NCBI RefSeq assembly: GCF_024138395.1
Contig: NZ_JAMYDU010000017.1
Location: forward strand, 44,674 to 108,673
DNA: 64,000 nucleotides
Source: Pseudomonas mandelii
GTDB lineage: Bacteria > Pseudomonadota > Gammaproteobacteria > Pseudomonadales > Pseudomonadaceae
Direction of reading: 5' to 3'
Shown here: positions 61,061-64,000 of the stretch, piece after piece
Layout of the letters: the number at the start of each line of letters is the position of its first letter
Numbering within the stretch: position 1 is the stretch's first letter
Position numbers and translations under genes: made by a program
Notes under the pieces: model-generated
Database searches by the model: none
What the model saw: only the letters and a program-made list of their open reading frames with translations
Told to the model about the DNA's origin: nothing

Positions 61061-61236
61061 GGCCGAGACAGTCGAGTTTCTGGAAGGTCTTCGCTACGCC
61101 AATCGTCATTGCCCTGCTCAGCGCCGCGGGGCTGTTTGCCGCGTTGTTGGGCGATGGCGTGTGGGATGCATTGAGCTGGCTCGGGCTGGGCATCCCCGCC
61201 CTCCTCGCCTTGCGCGGATTTCTGCAACACCGCTAA
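61057..61236 (+). CDS. Small membrane protein co-translated with the PepSY gene
   Basis: A 59-aa protein with two hydrophobic stretches (ATPIVIALLSAAGLFAALLG, L-G-L-G-I-P-A-L-L-A-L) and a basic N-terminus (M-R-P-R-Q-S-S-F-W-K). The ATG overlaps the PepSY stop, which decides the start over earlier in-frame codons. Similar short proteins often follow PepSY genes in siderophore loci; function is unknown. Confidence 0.8.
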   Translation: MRPRQSSFWKVFATPIVIALLSAAGLFAALLGDGVWDALSWLGLGIPALLALRGFLQHR

Positions 61237-61238
61237 AA

Positions 61239-61549
61239 CTGTAGGAGCGAGGCTTGCCCGCGAAAGCGGAGTGTCATTCAACACTGATGCCGACTGACAC
61301 TCCCCTTTCGCGGGCAAGCCTTAATGCCAATCAGTTAAGTAATTTCAGCCGCGACGCACTCTTTGTAGCAGCTGGCGAAGCCTGCGTTCGGCTGCGAAGC
61401 AGTCGTAAAATCAGAGATCGCGGTGTGTCAGGCAGACCGCATTAGCCGGATTCACGACTGCTACGCAGCCGAACGCAGGCTTCGCCAGCTGCTACAGATC
61501 GCATTCCCGCTTAACTGACTGGCATTGGGGCAAGCCTCGCTCCTACAAG
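61239..61549. repeat. REP doublet split by an inserted element
   Basis: Starts with CTGTAGGAGCGAGG and continues through an inner palindrome to GCGGGCAAGCC, is interrupted at 61322-61527, and resumes as GGGCAAGCCTCGCTCCTACA. Removing the insert and one copy of GGGCAAGCC restores a normal REP doublet. Confidence 0.9.
61322..61527. mobile_element. MITE-like element with terminal inverted repeats and target duplication
   Basis: About 206 bp. The ends are inverted repeats of 17 bp with one mismatch (AATGCCAATCAGTTAAG left; complement of CTTAACTGACTGGCATT right). It is flanked by direct repeats GGGCAAGCC (61312-61320 and 61528-61536; T follows in both), consistent with target-site duplication on insertion into the REP. 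The interior (about 61363-61498) is the second palindromic family, with arms TGTAGCAGCTGGCGAAGCCT. No transposase is encoded, so it is non-autonomous. Confidence 0.8.
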
Positions 61550-61621
61550 GGTTAAAGCCATCTTGAGCTATCGACGCAACGCGCTATGCTGCCGACACTG
61601 CCCATGACCGAGATCGTTGCC

Positions 61622-62251
61622 ATGTCCGCTCCCAGCATGACCTTGTTCCACAACCCCGCATCGCCCTTCGTTCGCAAAGTCATGGTACTGCTGCACGAAA
61701 CCGGTCAAATGAACCGCGTGGCGCTGCAAGCCAGTCAGCTCACGCCGGTCAGCCCGGATCAGGCCCTCAACAAAGACAACCCGCTGGGCAAAATTCCAGC
61801 CCTGCGCCTGGCCGATGGCAATGTGTTGTACGACAGCCGAGTGATCCTCGACTATCTCGATTACCAGCACGTCGGCAATCCGCTGATTCCTCGCGACGGT
61901 TCGGCGCGCTGGCGGCGTCTGACCCTGGCCTCCCTGGCCGACGGGATCATGGATGCCGCGGTGATGATTCGTTATGAAGTGGCCCTGCGCGTCCCGGAAA
62001 AGCATTGGGACGAGTGGCTCGACGGTCAGCGCGACAAGATTCGTCGTGCTCTGGCACTGCTGGAAGCCGACGCGATTGCCGAGCTGACCAGCCATTTCGA
62101 TGTGGCGGCAATCAGTGTGGCCTGTGCCTTGGGTTACCTGGATCTGCGCCATCCGGATCTGGAATGGCGCAAGGCGAACCCGAAGCTGGCGGACTGGTAT
62201 TTCGAGGTGAGTCAGCGGCCTTCGATGATTGCGACGATGCCGAAGGTCTGA
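61622..62251 (+). CDS. Glutathione S-transferase family protein
   Basis: A 209-aa protein with a thioredoxin-like N-terminal domain (M-T-L-F-H-N-P-A-S-P-F-V-R-K-V, with L-G-K-I-P-A-L-R-L and Y-D-S-R-V-I-L-D-Y-L) and an all-helical C-terminal domain. The residue at the usual catalytic site is S in A-S-P-F. The substrate is unknown. I begin at ATG 61622 (MSAPSMTLF), which best matches the family; an earlier in-frame ATG adds 12 residues. Confidence 0.88.
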   Translation: MSAPSMTLFHNPASPFVRKVMVLLHETGQMNRVALQASQLTPVSPDQALNKDNPLGKIPALRLADGNVLYDSRVILDYLDYQHVGNPLIPRDGSARWRRLTLASLADGIMDAAVMIRYEVALRVPEKHWDEWLDGQRDKIRRALALLEADAIAELTSHFDVAAISVACALGYLDLRHPDLEWRKANPKLADWYFEVSQRPSMIATMPKV

Positions 62252-62275
62252 AACTCGCGGTGACTGGTCTGCCGT

Positions 62276-62355
62276 CTTCGCGGGCAAGCCTCGCTCCTAC
62301 AGGTCCAAGTGATCCGTAGGAGCGAGCGGTGCGGCGATCCGACTTGCCCGCGAAG
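62276..62355. repeat. REP doublet with an extra 16-base segment in one arm
   Basis: The second arm reads TAGGAGCGAG, then CGGTGCGGCGATCCGA, then CTTGCCCGCGAAG, where other copies have GAGGCTTGCCCG. The insertion breaks pairing in the middle of the arm. Confidence 0.85.
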
Positions 62356-62356
62356 G

Positions 62357-62450
62357 AACCACCGCAATCCAACGGAAACAACCCGGCAATCCGCGTCGCC
62401 AACACCTCGCCCAACCGCTGATCCTCGCGCAACCCCAACGACCGGCTCAT
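62357..62450 (-). pseudogene. Possible gene start cut off by a REP (weak)
   Basis: The ATG at 62450 overlaps the creD stop (ATGA). About 31 protein-like codons follow (M-S-R-S-L-G-L-R-E-D-Q-R-L-G-E-V-L-A) before the frame enters the REP and loses coding character. It may be the remnant of a gene once coupled to creD, or chance; I do not recognise it. Confidence 0.25.
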
Positions 62451-63817
62451 TCCACGGCTCCAATATCAAAGGCCAGCGGCTTCACAGTTTTCTGCCCGAT
62501 CCCGTACCAGTCCAGCTTGCGGGTCAGCACCATGAACACGCCCAGCAGACCGAACAACAGCAGCGAGCCCATCAACAGCGCGTAATCCTCGGCACTCAGC
62601 AAGCCGTAGAGCAAACCGTACAACGCCGCCAATCCCGCCGAAAAACTCAAACCGTGATGCACGCTGCGCAGCACATGACAGACATAGAAACCGATCAACA
62701 ACACACAGCCACTCGCCGACAGTAGATACGCCAGGGCAAAGCCGATGTGCTCGGACAGCGACAACAGCAACAGGTAGAAGAACGCCAGCGCCACGCCCAC
62801 CAGCGCATATTGCACCGGGTGTACCGCCAGGCTTTTCAGCACTTCGAAAAGGAAAAAACCGGCGAAGGTCAGGACGATGAACAGCAACGCGTATTTGATT
62901 GCCCGGTCGCTTTTCAGGTACTGGTCCACCGGGTCGATGAAACTCACGCCGAAGCTGCGACCGCTGAACGCCTCGCACTGGCCGCCAGACACGCAACTGT
63001 TCAACGCCTCTTGCAGGTTGGTGGAGAAAAACGAGGTCTGCCAATTGGCGGTGAAACCCTGATCGGTGATTTCACGCTGGGCCGGCAGGTAGTTACCGAT
63101 AAAGCTGGGGTGAGGCCAGTTGGCGGTCAGTGAAACCTTGCTGGTCTTGCCCACCGGGAGAATCTGCAACTGGCCAGTGCCTTGCAGGCGCAAGTCGAAA
63201 GCGAAGGCCAGTTCCGTGGCCTGTTGAGTGTCCAGCGCTGGCAGCGTCACGTGCACACCTTCGCCCAACCAGCGCACTTGGCTACCCGGTACAAAGTCCA
63301 GGCTCTGGCCATTGAGTTCGAGTTTCAGCGCATTCTCGATGCCGCGAATGTCGCTGATGCCGACGGCCAGGAAGGGTTGATCGAAGCGGTAATCGGCGAA
63401 GTCCTCTTTGATGCCCAGTTGTGCCGGGACCGAGAAATGTCCGCTGATGTGGTTATCGGCATGAAAAAGCCGCGCCTCGTAGATACCCCGAGCGCGCAGT
63501 TCGGTCTGGACTTGGCCGTCCAGTTCGAAGCGCTCCGGCAGGAAATACAAACGCCCACGCTCCTCGCCGACATCCTGGTAACGCTGGTTGGTTTTTTCGT
63601 TGGTTTTCCAGGTACGCACCGTTTTGCGATAGGGCACCACCATCAGCGGGCCGCTCAGTTGCTGGCTGTAGCTGGAACTGCGGGCGATGTCTTCGAGCAC
63701 ACCGTCGCGCAGTTGTTGCCGATCCTGAATCACACCGTTGATCATCAGCAGCGGGATCAGCAGCAACAGAATCAAAAGGGCAATCGCCCCGAGTTTTAGG
63801 GTCAGGCTACGGTTCAT
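62447..63817 (-). CDS. creD: CreD-family inner membrane protein
   Basis: A 456-aa protein: one N-terminal helix (LGAIALLILLLLIPLLMING), a large periplasmic domain at about 35-300 (SSSYSQQLSGPLMVVPYR, G-R-L-Y-F-L-P-E-R-F), and five or six helices in the last 150 residues. This is the CreD (Cet) layout; in E. coli and P. aeruginosa it belongs to the CreBC regulon and affects envelope stability and beta-lactam response. Here creBC are not in the window, and I did not find a TTCAC-N6-TTCAC cre tag in the 183 bases upstream. Confidence 0.93.
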   Translation of the reverse strand: MNRSLTLKLGAIALLILLLLIPLLMINGVIQDRQQLRDGVLEDIARSSSYSQQLSGPLMVVPYRKTVRTWKTNEKTNQRYQDVGEERGRLYFLPERFELDGQVQTELRARGIYEARLFHADNHISGHFSVPAQLGIKEDFADYRFDQPFLAVGISDIRGIENALKLELNGQSLDFVPGSQVRWLGEGVHVTLPALDTQQATELAFAFDLRLQGTGQLQILPVGKTSKVSLTANWPHPSFIGNYLPAQREITDQGFTANWQTSFFSTNLQEALNSCVSGGQCEAFSGRSFGVSFIDPVDQYLKSDRAIKYALLFIVLTFAGFFLFEVLKSLAVHPVQYALVGVALAFFYLLLLSLSEHIGFALAYLLSASGCVLLIGFYVCHVLRSVHHGLSFSAGLAALYGLLYGLLSAEDYALLMGSLLLFGLLGVFMVLTRKLDWYGIGQKTVKPLAFDIGAVE

Positions 63818-64000
63818 GGGACTCTCCCTGTTTGGATGGGGAAAGTCTGGGATGGGTGTGTGGGGATTTTATGGAGGGAATATGGAGAGTGTGTGGAGAC
63901 TGGGTCGGCCCCATCGCGAGCAAGCTCGCTTGTATGTTTAGACTTGAAGGGGTGGGCGTGACTAAAGGCTCGATTCCGACTCTCGCCAGTACGGACCGTG
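63818..64000. other. Region upstream of creD to window end
   Basis: A G-rich run with repeated TGTGTGG/ATGGAG units lies just upstream of creD. Then a REP-like fragment (CATCGCGAGCAAGCTCGCTT at about 63924) begins another repeat variant. No gene is seen. Confidence 0.5.

Noticed and set aside
63818..64000. cre tag (TTCAC-N6-TTCAC) before creD
   Set aside because: I scanned both strands of the visible upstream region and found no match.

Overview
The window is a stretch of chromosome from a Pseudomonas, most likely of the P. fluorescens group. The evidence is the rpsU-dnaG-rpoD block beside plsY/tsaD/cca, a pqqFABCDE cluster next to a davBA lysine-catabolism pair and its Lrp-type regulator, the bioBFHCD order with three long acyl-CoA dehydrogenases nearby, and about a dozen copies of a REP-type palindrome (GCGGGCAAGCCTCGCTCC core) between genes. 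These placements come from recognising protein families and gene order; no database search was run.

Layout. 1-2.3 kb: end of a YeaH-type gene and spoVR/ycgB. 2.4-11.1 kb: cca, folK/folB, plsY, tsaD, rpsU, dnaG, rpoD. 11.2-15.1 kb: a four-PAS GGDEF-EAL sensor with a periplasmic amino-acid-binding-like domain, then tRNA-Ile2(CAU). 15.1-17.8 kb: a short AT-richer accessory stretch with an orphan PotF-like binding protein, a divergent small LuxR-type regulator, overlapping mini-ORFs, and a lone M41 (FtsH-type) peptidase domain. 17.9-21.1 kb: Lrp regulator and davBA. 21.1-28.9 kb: pqqF, pqqA-E and a prolyl-oligopeptidase (pqqM candidate). 29-36.7 kb: three paralogous acyl-CoA dehydrogenases, split by a membrane diguanylate cyclase. 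37-42.8 kb: a miniature flagellar-rod-like protein, the biotin operon and divergent comF. 42.9-51.5 kb: modE, phoX, srkA, rarD, gcvR, glcB. 51.5-55.5 kb: an unknown protein, a single-domain response regulator, a cNMP/CBS/nucleotidyltransferase protein and a DEDDh exonuclease. 55.7-61.2 kb: an ECF sigma/FecR/TonB-receptor/PepSY iron-uptake unit. 61.2-64 kb: a small inverted-repeat element inserted in a REP, a GST and creD.

Most of the window is conserved core with tightly overlapping operons (many ATGA start/stop overlaps). The parts most worth a second look are the accessory stretch behind the tRNA (lone M41 peptidase; in-frame membrane segment after the stop codon of the binding protein), the stand-alone rod-like mini-protein, the MITE-like element with target-site duplication, tandem PsrA-type operators before one acyl-CoA dehydrogenase, a perfect CRP/Vfr-type site on the start of the diguanylate cyclase, and competing hairpins in the pqqA leader. 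I found no CRISPR array, prophage, rRNA or complete insertion sequence.
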